A stretch of DNA of 64,000 nucleotides, taken from contig NZ_CP030073.1 in NCBI RefSeq assembly GCF_003261055.1, forward strand, positions 2,542,001-2,606,000, read 5' to 3'. Of this stretch, positions 15,116-23,564 are shown piece after piece. The position numbers and the translations under genes are program-made. Position 1 is the first letter of the stretch, and each line of letters starts with the position of its first letter. The notes under the pieces are model-generated. The model ran no database searches, had not been told where the DNA came from, and worked only from the letters and a program-made list of their open reading frames with translations. The stretch comes from Streptomyces cadmiisoli. GTDB lineage: Bacteria > Actinomycetota > Actinomycetes > Streptomycetales > Streptomycetaceae.

Positions 15116-16219
15116 GTGTCCTCCTCCACCGCCGCCGGGCGGAGCCCGATAACCGAAGCCGGCCCGCTGTCCCTCTGCGCGCGTGAGCCGCGCGTCCCCG
15201 CGGACCGGCTGGTCGCCGAGATGGTGCCGCCACCCCGCTTCGACTCCGTGCGCTTCGACACGTACATCCCGGACGCCGCCCAGCCCAGCCAGACGGACGC
15301 CGTGCGGATCCTGGCGGACTTCGCGGCCGGCCTCGGCGGCGCGCACGCGTCGGGCGCCGGCCGGCGCGGCTTCCTCGGTTTCGGCCGGGCCAGGGCGCCG
15401 AAGGCCCCGACGGGCCCCCGCGGCGTCTATCTCGACGGCGGCTACGGAGTCGGCAAGACCCACCTGCTCGCCTCCCTGTGGCACGCCACCCCGGCCGAGC
15501 CCGCCCTGAAGGCGTTCGGCACGTTCGTGGAACTGACCAACCTGGTCGGCGCCCTCGGCTTCCAGGAGACCGTCCGCACGCTGTCCGGTCACCGTCTGCT
15601 GTGCATCGACGAGTTCGAGCTCGACGACCCCGGTGACACCGTGCTGGTCTCCACGCTGCTCGGGAAGCTGGTCGACGCGGGCGTCGCCCTGGCCGCCACC
15701 TCGAACACGCTGCCGGGCAAACTCGGCGAGGGCCGCTTCGCGGCGGCCGACTTCCTGCGGGAGATCCAGGGCCTGTCCGCCCGCTTCCGGACCCTGCGCA
15801 TCGACGGCGAGGACTACCGCCACCGCGGCCTCCCGCAGGCCCCGGCGCCCTGGTCGGACGAGGAGGTGACCAAGGCGGCGTACGCCACCGAGGGCGCCTC
15901 GCTCGACGACTTCCCGCATCTGCTGGACCATCTGGCGCGGGTCCATCCCAGCCGCTACGGCGCACTGAGCGACGGTCTCACGGCCGTGTGCCTGACGGAT
16001 GTGCGGCCGGTCCCGGACCAGTCGACGGCGCTGCGCCTGGTGGTGCTCGCGGACCGGCTCTACGACCGCGAGGTCCCGGTGCTCGCCTCGGGGCTGCCGT
16101 TCGACCAGCTGTTCAGCGAGGAGATGCTGAACGGCGGCTACCGCAAGAAGTACTTCCGGGCGATCTCCCGTCTGACCGCGCTGGCGCGCGACGCGAAGCA
16201 CCTGGCCGAGCCCCGGTAG
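15116..16219 (+). CDS. zapE: Cell division protein ZapE (AFG1-like ATPase)
   Basis: A 367-residue AFG1/ZapE P-loop ATPase. Walker A GGYGVGKTH is near 100-110, Walker B LLCIDEFELDD near 165, the sensor segment AATSNTLPGKLGEGRF follows, and the C-terminal arginine-rich GGYRKKYFRAISRLTAL is present. In other bacteria ZapE acts at the Z-ring and AFG1 in proteostasis; the role in Streptomyces is not established. The start GTG at 15116 has no ribosome binding site, and a -10-like hexamer lies 8 bases upstream, so the mRNA may be leaderless. ATG 15106 is in another frame. Confidence 0.9.
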   Translation: MSSSTAAGRSPITEAGPLSLCAREPRVPADRLVAEMVPPPRFDSVRFDTYIPDAAQPSQTDAVRILADFAAGLGGAHASGAGRRGFLGFGRARAPKAPTGPRGVYLDGGYGVGKTHLLASLWHATPAEPALKAFGTFVELTNLVGALGFQETVRTLSGHRLLCIDEFELDDPGDTVLVSTLLGKLVDAGVALAATSNTLPGKLGEGRFAAADFLREIQGLSARFRTLRIDGEDYRHRGLPQAPAPWSDEEVTKAAYATEGASLDDFPHLLDHLARVHPSRYGALSDGLTAVCLTDVRPVPDQSTALRLVVLADRLYDREVPVLASGLPFDQLFSEEMLNGGYRKKYFRAISRLTALARDAKHLAEPR

Positions 16220-16301
16220 CGGACACGCGCCTCGCGGACAAGAGCCGAATCACGCCAGGCCACCCGCGCTTTTGAGGCTCTGTGCGGCGCGAAACGCCGA
16301 G

Positions 16302-16331
16302 TTAACCCTGCAAACAACTTTGCAGGGTTAA
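16302..16331. terminator. AT-rich hairpin downstream of zapE
   Basis: Perfect 13-bp arms TTAACCCTGCAAA and TTTGCAGGGTTAA flank the loop CAAC, followed by the T-rich TGTCTTTCTT. This is the most classical intrinsic terminator in the window. A smaller hairpin (CGGCG/CGCCG, about 16285-16299) precedes it. An operator for the downstream promoter is the alternative reading. Confidence 0.6.
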
Positions 16332-16351
16332 TGTCTTTCTTGACCAGCTGT

Positions 16352-16373
16352 TGACCAACCGTTGGTCCGCACT
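16352..16373 (+). promoter_or_regulatory. Candidate sigma-70-type promoter before the 16403 reading frame
   Basis: TTGACC, a 16-base spacer and TAGAGG form a plausible promoter (approximate positions). The -35 lies next to the small palindrome GACCAACCGTTGGTC, which may be an operator. Confidence 0.45.
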
Positions 16374-16402
16374 AGAGGCGTGGCGAAAGCGGAAGGGGGC
16401 TC

Positions 16403-16801
16403 ATGTTCCGAGGTGGGAGGACTCCGACCCGGCTCTCGGCCGACACCGCCGTCCCGCCCGCCCGCCCGCTCCGCACGCCCGCGGCACCCTTCGCAGCTGC
16501 GCACACGTTCCGTCATGCAGAGGCCAAGGCCCTGCCCGGAAGCGAACCCTCCGGCAGGCCGCCGCGCATCGAGGACACCGGGTGCCGTCGCGTCACGCAC
16601 CCCGGGGACCCCACCGGGCCCCGGCGAATACGCGACCGCCGCCGTGTGATCGCCCCCGCGCCCTTCGCGCCCGAGCGCCCCTTGCCGGCGCGGGGTCCGG
16701 GGGCCGAAACCGACACCGGCGCGTGCGACGCCGCACGCGCCGACACGTCGAGACGGGCGACCGCCCACGCTCCGGCCGCACTTGAGCCCTTCCGCGGCTG
16801 A
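16403..16801 (+). CDS. Hypothetical small basic protein (candidate)
   Basis: A 132-residue reading frame starting ATG, with GGAAGGGGG 5-13 bases upstream and a plausible promoter just before it. The product is rich in Arg, Pro and Ala, with no recognised domain, signal or membrane segment. It is weaker than the neighbours: disordered composition is common in spurious high-GC frames. The ribosome binding site, the promoter and its position just before the carbonic anhydrase gene argue for it. If it is not translated, the stretch 16374-16875 is a long leader of about 500 bases. Confidence 0.35.
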   Translation: MFRGGRTPTRLSADTAVPPARPLRTPAAPFAAAHTFRHAEAKALPGSEPSGRPPRIEDTGCRRVTHPGDPTGPRRIRDRRRVIAPAPFAPERPLPARGPGAETDTGACDAARADTSRRATAHAPAALEPFRG

Positions 16802-16875
16802 GAACAGGGCAGTCCCCCACCACCGTCCTGCCCGCCCGACGCGCCCCCACGCGCGCCAGGAGGAAACACCACGTC

Positions 16876-17457
16876 ATGCAGCCCCTCATCGACAACGCCC
16901 GTACGTTCGGACAGCGCCCTGAGGAGTTCGCCCGGTTGGCACAGGGCCAGTCCCCCGAGGTTCTCTTCATCACCTGCTCCGACTCACGGGTCGTACCGGC
17001 CCTGATCACGGGCGCCCGCCCCGGCCAGCTGTTCGAACTGCGCACCGCGGGCAACATCGTTCCCCCCTACACCTCCGACCTCCCCACCGGTGAGGCCGCC
17101 ACGATCGAGTACGCCGTCGAGGTGCTCAGAGTGCGCGACGTCGTGGTCTGCGGCCATTCGCACTGCGGCGCCGTCGGCGCGCTGGTGCGCGGCGACGACC
17201 TCGACGCCGTGCCCGCCGTGCGCGACTGGCTCGCGCACGCCGCCGGTGAACCACCGGCGGCCGACCCGGGCGACCCGACCGTCGCCGAGGCGGTGCAGAG
17301 CCACGTACTGGCGCAGCTGCTGCGGCTGCGGTCGTACCCGTGCGTGGAGCGGCGCCTCGCGGACGGCCGGCTGCGGCTGCGCGGCTGGTACTACGAGGTG
17401 CACACCGGTGCCGTGCGCGAACACCGCGCGGACACCGACGCGTTCGAGGCCCTGTGA
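16876..17457 (+). CDS. Beta-carbonic anhydrase
   Basis: A 193-residue beta-class carbonic anhydrase that interconverts CO2 and bicarbonate. Zinc ligands are C34 (in CSDSR), H94 and C97 (in GHSHCGAV), with the D36/R38 dyad. The ATG has AGGAGG about 12 bases upstream. Its stop overlaps the GTG of the SulP gene by 4 bases, so the two are translationally coupled. The pairing suggests that the transporter moves bicarbonate or that the enzyme supplies it. Confidence 0.94.
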   Translation: MQPLIDNARTFGQRPEEFARLAQGQSPEVLFITCSDSRVVPALITGARPGQLFELRTAGNIVPPYTSDLPTGEAATIEYAVEVLRVRDVVVCGHSHCGAVGALVRGDDLDAVPAVRDWLAHAAGEPPAADPGDPTVAEAVQSHVLAQLLRLRSYPCVERRLADGRLRLRGWYYEVHTGAVREHRADTDAFEAL

Positions 17458-18920
17458 GTCCGGACGTGACCAAGTATCCGTATCTCAAGCAGGATCTGGC
17501 CGCCTCCCTCGTCGTCTTCCTGGTCGCGCTGCCGCTGTGCGTCGGTGTGGCCGTCGCCTCCGGCGTCCCGGCCGAACTGGGCCTGGTCACCGGCATCGTG
17601 GGCGGTCTCGTCACCGGTCTGCTGCCCGGCAGCAGCCTCCAGGTGTCGGGACCGGCCGCGGGGCTCACCGTGCTGGTCTTCGAGGCGGTCCGCGAGTTCG
17701 GGCTGCCGACGCTCGGCGCGATCGTGCTGGCCGCCGGAGTGCTCCAGCTCGCCATGGGCGCCCTGAGACTGGGCCGCTACTTCCGGGCCATCTCCGTCTC
17801 GGTCGTCGAGGGCATGCTGGCCGGTATCGGACTCGTGATCATCGCGGGCCAGGTGTACGCGGCGGCCGGCCTCCGGGCCCCGGCCTCCGGGGTCGACAAG
17901 ATCGTGGGCGTGCCCGGTGCCCTGGCCGGGGCCGTGACCAGCCCCACGACCCTGACCTCGGTCTCGGTGGGCGTCGGCACCATAGCCGTGCTCGTCCTGT
18001 GGCGGCGGCTGCCCGAGCGGGTTCGGGTGGTGCCCGGCGCGCTCGCGGCGGTGGCCCTGGCCACGCTCGTCACCTGGGCGTTCCATCTGCCGGTGGCCAC
18101 CGTGCATGTGCAGGGACTGCTCGACGCCGTCCACGTGCCCGGGGCCGACGCGTTCGGCGCGCTGGTGAGCCCGGCCGCGCTCGGCACGGTGGTCGCCTTC
18201 GCCCTGATCGCCTCCGCCGAGTCGCTGTTCAGCGCGGCGGCGGTCGACCGGCTGCACGACGGTGAGCGCACCCGGTACGACAAGGAACTGATGGCGCAGG
18301 GCGCGGGCAACACGGTGTCCGGCGCGCTGGGCGCCCTGCCGATGACCGCGGTCATCGTGCGCAGCTCGGCCAACGTCCAGGCGGGCGCGCGGACCAAGGC
18401 GTCCCGGGTCCTGCACGGCGTGTGGCTGCTGCTGTTCGCCGCGCTGCTGCCGGCCGCCCTGGAGCTCATCCCGCTGCCCGCGCTGGCCGGCGTCCTCGTC
18501 CACGCGGGCTGGAAGCTGATCCCGTTCCGGCAGGTCGTGTCCCTGTGGCGGGACCAGCGCGGCGAGGCACTGGTGCTCGTCGTCACCGCGGTGGCCATCG
18601 TCGTGGTGAACATGTTCGAGGGCGTTCTGCTCGGTCTGGCCCTGTCGGTGGTCAAGACCGCCTGGGAGGCCTCGCACATCAAACTCGAGGTCATGGACAA
18701 AGGCGCGGGACCGATCCGGGCCTACCTCTCCGGCAACGCGACCTTCCTGCGGCTGCCGAAAATACTGGACAGCCTGGAGGCGCTGCCCAAGGACCGGCCC
18801 ATCGAGCTGGACCTGTCCGGTCTCCACCATCTCGACCACGCCTGCCGCACGGCGCTGGAGACCTGGGTCGAACGGCACAGCGCGACCGGTGTCGATCCGG
18901 TGAGGATCACCGCACCCTGA
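17454..18920 (+). CDS. SulP-family anion transporter (probable bicarbonate transporter)
   Basis: A 488-residue SulP/SLC26-type carrier with 10-14 hydrophobic segments from about 15 to 400 and motifs LVVFLVALPLCVGVAVASG, SLQVSGPAAGLTVLV and ALPMTAVIVRSSANVQAGARTKAS. The C-terminus is a short STAS-like domain (LSGNATFLRLPKIL, ELDLSGLHHLDHACRTALE). The Asp of the usual DxSGV motif is kept. Substrates of SulP proteins include sulfate and bicarbonate; overlap with a carbonic anhydrase gene favours bicarbonate. The start GTG overlaps the anhydrase stop. Confidence 0.9.
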   Translation: MSPDVTKYPYLKQDLAASLVVFLVALPLCVGVAVASGVPAELGLVTGIVGGLVTGLLPGSSLQVSGPAAGLTVLVFEAVREFGLPTLGAIVLAAGVLQLAMGALRLGRYFRAISVSVVEGMLAGIGLVIIAGQVYAAAGLRAPASGVDKIVGVPGALAGAVTSPTTLTSVSVGVGTIAVLVLWRRLPERVRVVPGALAAVALATLVTWAFHLPVATVHVQGLLDAVHVPGADAFGALVSPAALGTVVAFALIASAESLFSAAAVDRLHDGERTRYDKELMAQGAGNTVSGALGALPMTAVIVRSSANVQAGARTKASRVLHGVWLLLFAALLPAALELIPLPALAGVLVHAGWKLIPFRQVVSLWRDQRGEALVLVVTAVAIVVVNMFEGVLLGLALSVVKTAWEASHIKLEVMDKGAGPIRAYLSGNATFLRLPKILDSLEALPKDRPIELDLSGLHHLDHACRTALETWVERHSATGVDPVRITAP

Positions 18921-18928
18921 CCGCCGCC

Positions 18929-18975
18929 CGGCGTCGGGTCCGGGGGCCGGCAATGGCCCGGGACCCGGCGCCGGG
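18929..18975 (+). terminator. Hairpin after the SulP gene
   Basis: Imperfect GC-rich arms of about 20 bases (CCGGCGTCGGGTCC on the left, GGACCCGGCGCCGG on the right) around a short loop centred near 18951, just after the stop codon. Confidence 0.6.
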
Positions 18976-19034
18976 CATATCGTTGGACGTGTAGGTTTTC
19001 AGGATTTTGGTCTCCTCGGGGCGAGGGGGTCGTC

Positions 19035-19856
19035 ATGGTCGAAGATCTCCTGGTGGCGGTCGCGACGGTCGGTGCCGCGGGCGTGGTGTACCTGGCCGCG
19101 GCGGCGCGAGTGGTCAAGCAGTACGAACGCGGCGTGGTCCTGCGCCTCGGGCGGCTCAGAGGAGAGGTGCGCCAGCCCGGCTTCACGCTGGTGATCCCGT
19201 TCGCGGACCGGCTGCACAAGGTCAACATGCAGATCGTGACGATGCCGGTGCCCGCCCAGGAGGGCATCACCCGCGACAACGTCACCGTGCGTGTCGACGC
19301 GGTGGTGTACTTCCGGGTGGTCGACGCGGCGAGCGCCCTCATCACCGTCGAGGACTACAAGTTCGCGGTGTCGCAGATGGCGCAGACCTCGCTGCGGTCG
19401 ATCATCGGCAAGAGCGATCTGGACGATCTGCTGTCCAACCGCGAAAAGCTCAACCAGGGCCTGGAGCTGATGATCGACAGCCCGGCCGTCGGCTGGGGCG
19501 TCCAGGTCGACCGGGTCGAGATCAAGGACGTGTCGCTGCCGGAGACGATGAAGCGCTCCATGGCGCGGCAGGCCGAGGCGGACCGTGAGCGCCGGGCCCG
19601 GGTCATCAACGCGGACGCCGAGCTCCAGGCGTCCCGCAAGCTTGCCGAGGCGGCGAAGGAGATGTCCGACACGCCCGCCGCGCTGCAACTGCGGCTGCTC
19701 CAGACGGTCGTGGCGGTCGCCGCCGAGAAGAACTCGACGCTCGTGCTGCCCTTCCCGGTGGAGTTGCTGCGTTTCCTGGAGGGCCGCACCCCGGACACAC
19801 CCGTGGAACGTGGGACACCTGCTCCGCGCGTGGTTCCCGGGACGGACGACACCTGA
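19035..19856 (+). CDS. Slipin/stomatin-like SPFH protein
   Basis: A 273-residue membrane-anchored SPFH protein. One N-terminal hydrophobic segment (about 4-22) is followed by the band-7 domain with VKQYERGVVLRLGRL, PGFTLVIPFADRL, AVVYFRVVDAASAL and SLRSIIGKSDLDDLL. A charged helical stretch (RQAEADRERRARVINADAELQASRKLAEAA) then leads to ALQLRLLQTVVAVAAEKNSTLVLPFP. Such proteins oligomerise in membrane microdomains and often regulate proteases. No NfeD-type protease gene adjoins it here. GAGGGGG precedes the ATG. Confidence 0.93.
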   Translation: MVEDLLVAVATVGAAGVVYLAAAARVVKQYERGVVLRLGRLRGEVRQPGFTLVIPFADRLHKVNMQIVTMPVPAQEGITRDNVTVRVDAVVYFRVVDAASALITVEDYKFAVSQMAQTSLRSIIGKSDLDDLLSNREKLNQGLELMIDSPAVGWGVQVDRVEIKDVSLPETMKRSMARQAEADRERRARVINADAELQASRKLAEAAKEMSDTPAALQLRLLQTVVAVAAEKNSTLVLPFPVELLRFLEGRTPDTPVERGTPAPRVVPGTDDT

Positions 19857-19904
19857 TAGACACGGCCGGGTCACAGTCCTGTCCGCCAGCAGGAAGGTTT
19901 CCCC

Positions 19905-21281
19905 ATGTCCGTGACCCGTCGTCACGCACTCGTCCGCGGCGGTGCCCTGGGAGTGGGCATCGCATTCTCCGGCGCCCTGTCCGAACTCTTCGCGGGGACG
20001 GCCGCCGCCCAGCAGCTCGGCCACTCCGGCTACGGCCCCCTCCGACCCGACCCGAACGGCCTGCTCGACCTGCCGGAGGGCTTCCGCTACCGGGTGCTCT
20101 CCCGCGAGGGCGACCCGCTGCGCTCCGGTGAGGGCCCCGTCCCGTCCAACCACGACGGGATGGCCGCGCTGGCCGGCCGTCGCGGCAAGGCACGCGTCGT
20201 CCATCTCGTCCGCAACCACGAGAACCGCGCCAACGGCAGAATCGGCGTCCCGACGGTGGAGGGCCTCACCTACGACCCGGCCGGCAAGGGCGGCTGTACG
20301 GCCCTGACGCTGGACTCGCGGGGCGCCGTGCTGTCCGAGCGGGTCGGCATCGCCGGTACCGCCGTCAACTGCGCGGGCGGCCCCACGCCCTGGCACACCT
20401 GGCTGACCTGCGAGGAGACCGAGGACAAGGCCGGGACCAGCGGCTACACCAAGGACCACGGCTTCATCTTCGAGGTGGATCCGGCCGATCCGCACCGTAC
20501 CGGCGCGGTCCCGCTGACCGCGATGGGCCGCTTCCAGCACGAGGCGGTCGCGGTCGACCCGCGCACCGGCATCGTGTACGAGACGGAGGACGCCTTCGTA
20601 CAGCCCTTCGGCCTCTTCTACCGCTTCCTGCCGAGGAAGCCGCTCGGCGGCACCGGCTCCCTGCGGGCCGGCGGCCGCCTCCAGGCGATGCGCGTGCCCG
20701 GCCTGCCCGACCTGTCCTCGGTCCAGGAGCCGGGGGCGTGCTTCGACGGCGTGGAGTGGGTGGACGTGCCGGACCCGCTCGCCGCCGAAACACCGGTCCG
20801 CCTCCAGGACTTCGGCCGCAAGGGCGTCACCCGCGCGCAGAAGCTGGAGGGCTGCTACTGGGGCGACCGGTGCGTGTACTTCGTGTCGTCGTTCGCCCGC
20901 AGCGCGGAGGGTTCGGCGGGCGACCACTTCGGGCAGATCTGGCGCTACGACCCGCGCGACCGGAGCCTGACACTGGTCGTCGTCTTCGGCCCCGACACCG
21001 ATGTGCAGCTCCCCGGCGAGTCGCCGGACAACATCTGCCTGGCCCCCAGCGGCGGACTGATGGTCTGCGAGGACGGCAACGGCGCCCAGCACGTCTACGG
21101 CGTCACCCGCGGGGGCGAGGTGTACACGCTGGCCCGCAACCGCCAGAACATCGGCACGCCCGAGGAACCGGAGTGGGGGGAGTTCGCCGGTGTCGCCTTC
21201 TCCCCGGACGGCGCGACGATGTACGTCAACTGCTACGCGCCGGGGACGACGTTCGCGGTGACCGGGCCGTGGCGTAGGTAG
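19905..21281 (+). CDS. Tat-exported PhoX-family (DUF839) protein
   Basis: A 458-residue protein of the PhoX/DUF839 family. It has a twin-arginine signal (TRRHALVRGG, then a hydrophobic stretch to about residue 36, GTAAAQQ), with AGGAAGG before the ATG. Motifs include SNHDGMAAL, LVRNHENR, TWLTCEETEDK, GRFQHEAVAVDP, YETEDAFVQPFGLFYRF and LPGESPDNICLAP. PhoX proteins are calcium/iron phosphatases; several Glu and Asp ligands appear to be present, but phosphatase activity of this subgroup is not established. Export in folded state fits cofactor insertion in the cytoplasm. A strong hairpin follows. Confidence 0.88.
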   Translation: MSVTRRHALVRGGALGVGIAFSGALSELFAGTAAAQQLGHSGYGPLRPDPNGLLDLPEGFRYRVLSREGDPLRSGEGPVPSNHDGMAALAGRRGKARVVHLVRNHENRANGRIGVPTVEGLTYDPAGKGGCTALTLDSRGAVLSERVGIAGTAVNCAGGPTPWHTWLTCEETEDKAGTSGYTKDHGFIFEVDPADPHRTGAVPLTAMGRFQHEAVAVDPRTGIVYETEDAFVQPFGLFYRFLPRKPLGGTGSLRAGGRLQAMRVPGLPDLSSVQEPGACFDGVEWVDVPDPLAAETPVRLQDFGRKGVTRAQKLEGCYWGDRCVYFVSSFARSAEGSAGDHFGQIWRYDPRDRSLTLVVVFGPDTDVQLPGESPDNICLAPSGGLMVCEDGNGAQHVYGVTRGGEVYTLARNRQNIGTPEEPEWGEFAGVAFSPDGATMYVNCYAPGTTFAVTGPWRR

Positions 21282-21290
21282 CCCGCCGAG

Positions 21291-21318
21291 TCCGGGGCCC
21301 CGGCTTCGGGGCCCCGGA
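21291..21318 (+). terminator. Hairpin terminator after the PhoX-like gene
   Basis: Perfect 12-bp arms TCCGGGGCCCCG and CGGGGCCCCGGA with loop GCTT, ten bases after the stop codon. Confidence 0.8.
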
Positions 21319-21452
21319 CGCACCGGGCGGCGGGCGGGGGCGCACCGCTGCTCCGGTGGGTCGCAGGACGTCCGGGTGCCGGGGCTCCGGAAGGCACGGG
21401 TGGGTCCGGGCGGGTGAGACAGGGCGGGCACCGCCGGGCGAAATACCCTGTT

Positions 21453-21458
21453 TATACT
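21453..21458 (+). promoter_or_regulatory. Probable -10 element before the deacetylase lipoprotein gene
   Basis: TATACT lies in an unusually AT-rich 35-base patch (21450-21475) and ends 23 bases before the GTG of the deacetylase. No good -35 is visible, so the promoter class is unclear. Confidence 0.45.
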
Positions 21459-21481
21459 TTTTTCTGTTTTACGTTCGTCCG

Positions 21482-22321
21482 GTGATCCTTCCCGTACGAC
21501 GCCTCACCGCCGGGTGCCTGCTCGGGGTCGCCCTCGCCGCCTGCGGCACCGCCGAAGCCCCGCAGCCCCGTCCGCGCCCGCCGGCCCCGGCGCCGCCCGC
21601 GGTGCCGGTGCCCACCCTCGCCGCGGGCCCCGAAGGTCTCACCCCCGTCTTCACCAACGGCCCGCGCACCCTGGGCAGGGCGGTCGCGCTCACCTTCGAC
21701 GCCGACATGACCGCCGACCAGGGCCCCCGGGCGGCGGCGGGCGAACACTTCGACAACCCCGCACTGATCGCGACACTGCGCGAACTGAAGGTCCCGGCCA
21801 CCGTGTTCATGACGGGGCGCTGGGCGGAGGAGTACCCGGCGCAGGCCCGCGGCATCGGCCGGGACCCGCTGTTCGAGGTCGCCAACCACTCCTACAGCCA
21901 CTACGCCTTCACACCCGACTGCTACGGACTGCCCACCCTCGGCGAGGACCGGATGCGGGAGGACGTGGAGCGGGCGTTCACCGCCCTGCGCCGGGCCGGC
22001 GTACCGAACGCGAAGCCGTACTTCCGCTTCCCCGGCGGCTGCTACGACCGGAAGGCGCTGCGCACCCTCGGCGCCACGGGTGTGACCGCGGTGCAGTGGG
22101 ACGTGGTGGGCGGGGACGCGTTCGCGACGGACGCCGACGCGGTGGCGCGGGACGTGCTGGACGGCGTACGGCCGGGATCGGTCGTCGTGCTGCACTGCAC
22201 ACGCAGCGCGGCCCCGGCGACCGAGAGCGCCGTCCGCACGGTCGTCCCCGAGCTGCGCCGCCAGGGCTACCGCTTCGTGAAGGTCTCCGAGCTGATCGGG
22301 GCCGCGGCCGGACGGACGTGA
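21482..22321 (+). CDS. Polysaccharide deacetylase lipoprotein (NodB homology)
   Basis: A 279-residue lipoprotein: basic N-terminus, hydrophobic core, and lipobox LAAC at about residues 17-20, followed by a Pro/Ala linker. The NodB domain has ALTFDADM (first Asp motif), the metal His pair in NHSYSHYAF, RFPGGCYD and WDVVGGDAF, and a late VVLHCT motif. Family members remove N-acetyl groups from cell-wall or exopolysaccharide chains with a divalent metal. The start is a GTG without a clear ribosome binding site; the AT-rich patch just upstream suggests a short leader. Confidence 0.88.
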   Translation: MILPVRRLTAGCLLGVALAACGTAEAPQPRPRPPAPAPPAVPVPTLAAGPEGLTPVFTNGPRTLGRAVALTFDADMTADQGPRAAAGEHFDNPALIATLRELKVPATVFMTGRWAEEYPAQARGIGRDPLFEVANHSYSHYAFTPDCYGLPTLGEDRMREDVERAFTALRRAGVPNAKPYFRFPGGCYDRKALRTLGATGVTAVQWDVVGGDAFATDADAVARDVLDGVRPGSVVVLHCTRSAAPATESAVRTVVPELRRQGYRFVKVSELIGAAAGRT

Positions 22322-22339
22322 CCCGCATACGCTGGAGGT

Positions 22340-22552
22340 ATGAGCGAGAACCACGACTACTGCGCGAGCGACGCGACCGGGCTGCCCGGTGTGTCGTCCG
22401 ACACCCTCCGGGCGGCGGCGGACGACGGCACACCCCGTGCCGAGTGCGTGCTGTGCCGGAAGCCCACGGAGTACCCGGAGTCCGCCAAGGGGATCACCCT
22501 CTGCCCGGTCTGCGAGTGGCAGGAGGCCCAGCGCACGACCTGCTCGGGGTGA
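22340..22552 (+). CDS. Small Cys-rich zinc-ribbon-like protein
   Basis: A 70-residue protein with six cysteines: C8, the pair C36/C39 (CVLC), the pair C55/C58 (CPVC) and C68. Two CxxC pairs separated by 15 residues suggest a zinc ribbon. The ATG has GGAGG 2-6 bases upstream and a TACGCT -10-like hexamer 6 bases before the start. It follows the deacetylase by 18 bases and lies two genes before the DUF692 enzyme. Function is unknown; because DUF692 enzymes modify Cys-rich peptides, a substrate role is possible but unsupported. Confidence 0.75.
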   Translation: MSENHDYCASDATGLPGVSSDTLRAAADDGTPRAECVLCRKPTEYPESAKGITLCPVCEWQEAQRTTCSG

Positions 22553-22613
22553 GCGGGCGCGCGGGACACGGCCGCCCGATCGCCCGCGCCGCGGGCTTGG
22601 CAGACTGGACGGC

Positions 22614-23321
22614 GTGAGTGAGGAAACGACTGACAGTCCCTTCCGGTCCGAGGCGGGGGCACGCGACACGGCTCCCCAGTACGTGCTGCCGCTCGTCGTA
22701 CGGATCGAGCGGAGCGCGCCTCCGGGGCGGACCGACGCGCTGGAGACGGCCGCCCGCGCCGTGCTGGTGCTGCTGAGCGATCCGCGGGCGCTGGGTGAGG
22801 GCGAGTGGGCGCGGGCCGTGCGGGACTGGCAGGACGCGCGGATCCGCAAGGTGGTGCGGCGGGCGCGGGGCGCCGAGTGGCGGCGGGCCGAGGCGCTGCC
22901 CGGGATCACGGTGACGGGCAAGGCGGCGGAGGTGCGGGTGTTCCCGCCCGTTCCGCTGGACGGCTGGCCCAAGGACCTGGCCCGCCTCCAGGTCTCCGGC
23001 ACCGACCTGGACGACCCGGAGCCGCCGGTCGAGGCGGCCGGGGGCACGCCGGTGCTCTGGCTGAACCCGGAGTTGGAGATGTCGGCCGGCAAGGCGATGG
23101 CCCAGGCCGGTCACGCGGCGCAGCTCGCCTGGTGGGAGCTGTCCGACGAGGACCGTGCCGCCTGGCGCGACGCGGGCTTCCCGCTGTCGGTGCGGGTCGC
23201 GGACCCGGCTTCCTGGCGTGACCTCACGTCGATCGGGCTGCCGCTGGTCCGGGACGCGGGCTTCACGGAGATCGCGCCCGGCTCGTGCACGGTGGTCGCC
23301 GACCATCCGGCGCTGCGCTGA
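22614..23321 (+). CDS. PTH2-like peptidyl-tRNA hydrolase domain protein
   Basis: A 235-residue protein. The C-terminal 100 residues contain the PTH2 signature MSAGKAMAQAGHAAQLAWW, then FPLSVRVAD and GSCTVVADHP. PTH2 enzymes release peptides from peptidyl-tRNA and are otherwise mainly archaeal and eukaryotic. The N-terminal 130 residues (IERSAPPGRTDALETAARAVL, WQDARIRKVVRRARG) are an extra domain I do not recognise. The GTG start lacks a ribosome binding site, and CAGACT lies 7 bases upstream, so the message may be leaderless. Confidence 0.8.
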   Translation: MSEETTDSPFRSEAGARDTAPQYVLPLVVRIERSAPPGRTDALETAARAVLVLLSDPRALGEGEWARAVRDWQDARIRKVVRRARGAEWRRAEALPGITVTGKAAEVRVFPPVPLDGWPKDLARLQVSGTDLDDPEPPVEAAGGTPVLWLNPELEMSAGKAMAQAGHAAQLAWWELSDEDRAAWRDAGFPLSVRVADPASWRDLTSIGLPLVRDAGFTEIAPGSCTVVADHPALR

Positions 23322-23327
23322 GCAATT

Positions 23328-23350
23328 TCCGGCCGACGTTCCTGGCCGGA
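23328..23350 (+). terminator. Small hairpin after the PTH2-like gene
   Basis: TCCGGCC and GGCCGGA arms with a 9-base loop directly after the stop codon. The remaining bases to 23564 are GC-rich and show no clear gene. Confidence 0.5.
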
Positions 23351-23564
23351 TCTGAACTCCTCGGGCCCGCCGTCCGTACCTCCTGACGGCGGCCGCGCCA
23401 ACCTCAAATGTTGCTCTGAAGGTGCGCGCCCGGGGGTTGGGGCGCCCGGGCCGGGGCGATACCCCCCTCACGCCGGAGCGGCGGACCGTCGAAGGAGACG
23501 AGACAGCGGATCCAGGTGCAGCCGGGCGGGGACCGTGCGCGAGCGGGACATGGCGGAGGGGACG

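Noticed and set aside
18999..21431. 810-codon open frame on the minus strand
   Set aside because: Antisense to the slipin and PhoX-like genes, which have clear domains, signals and ribosome binding sites; composition is Arg/Gly/His-rich as in shadow frames.
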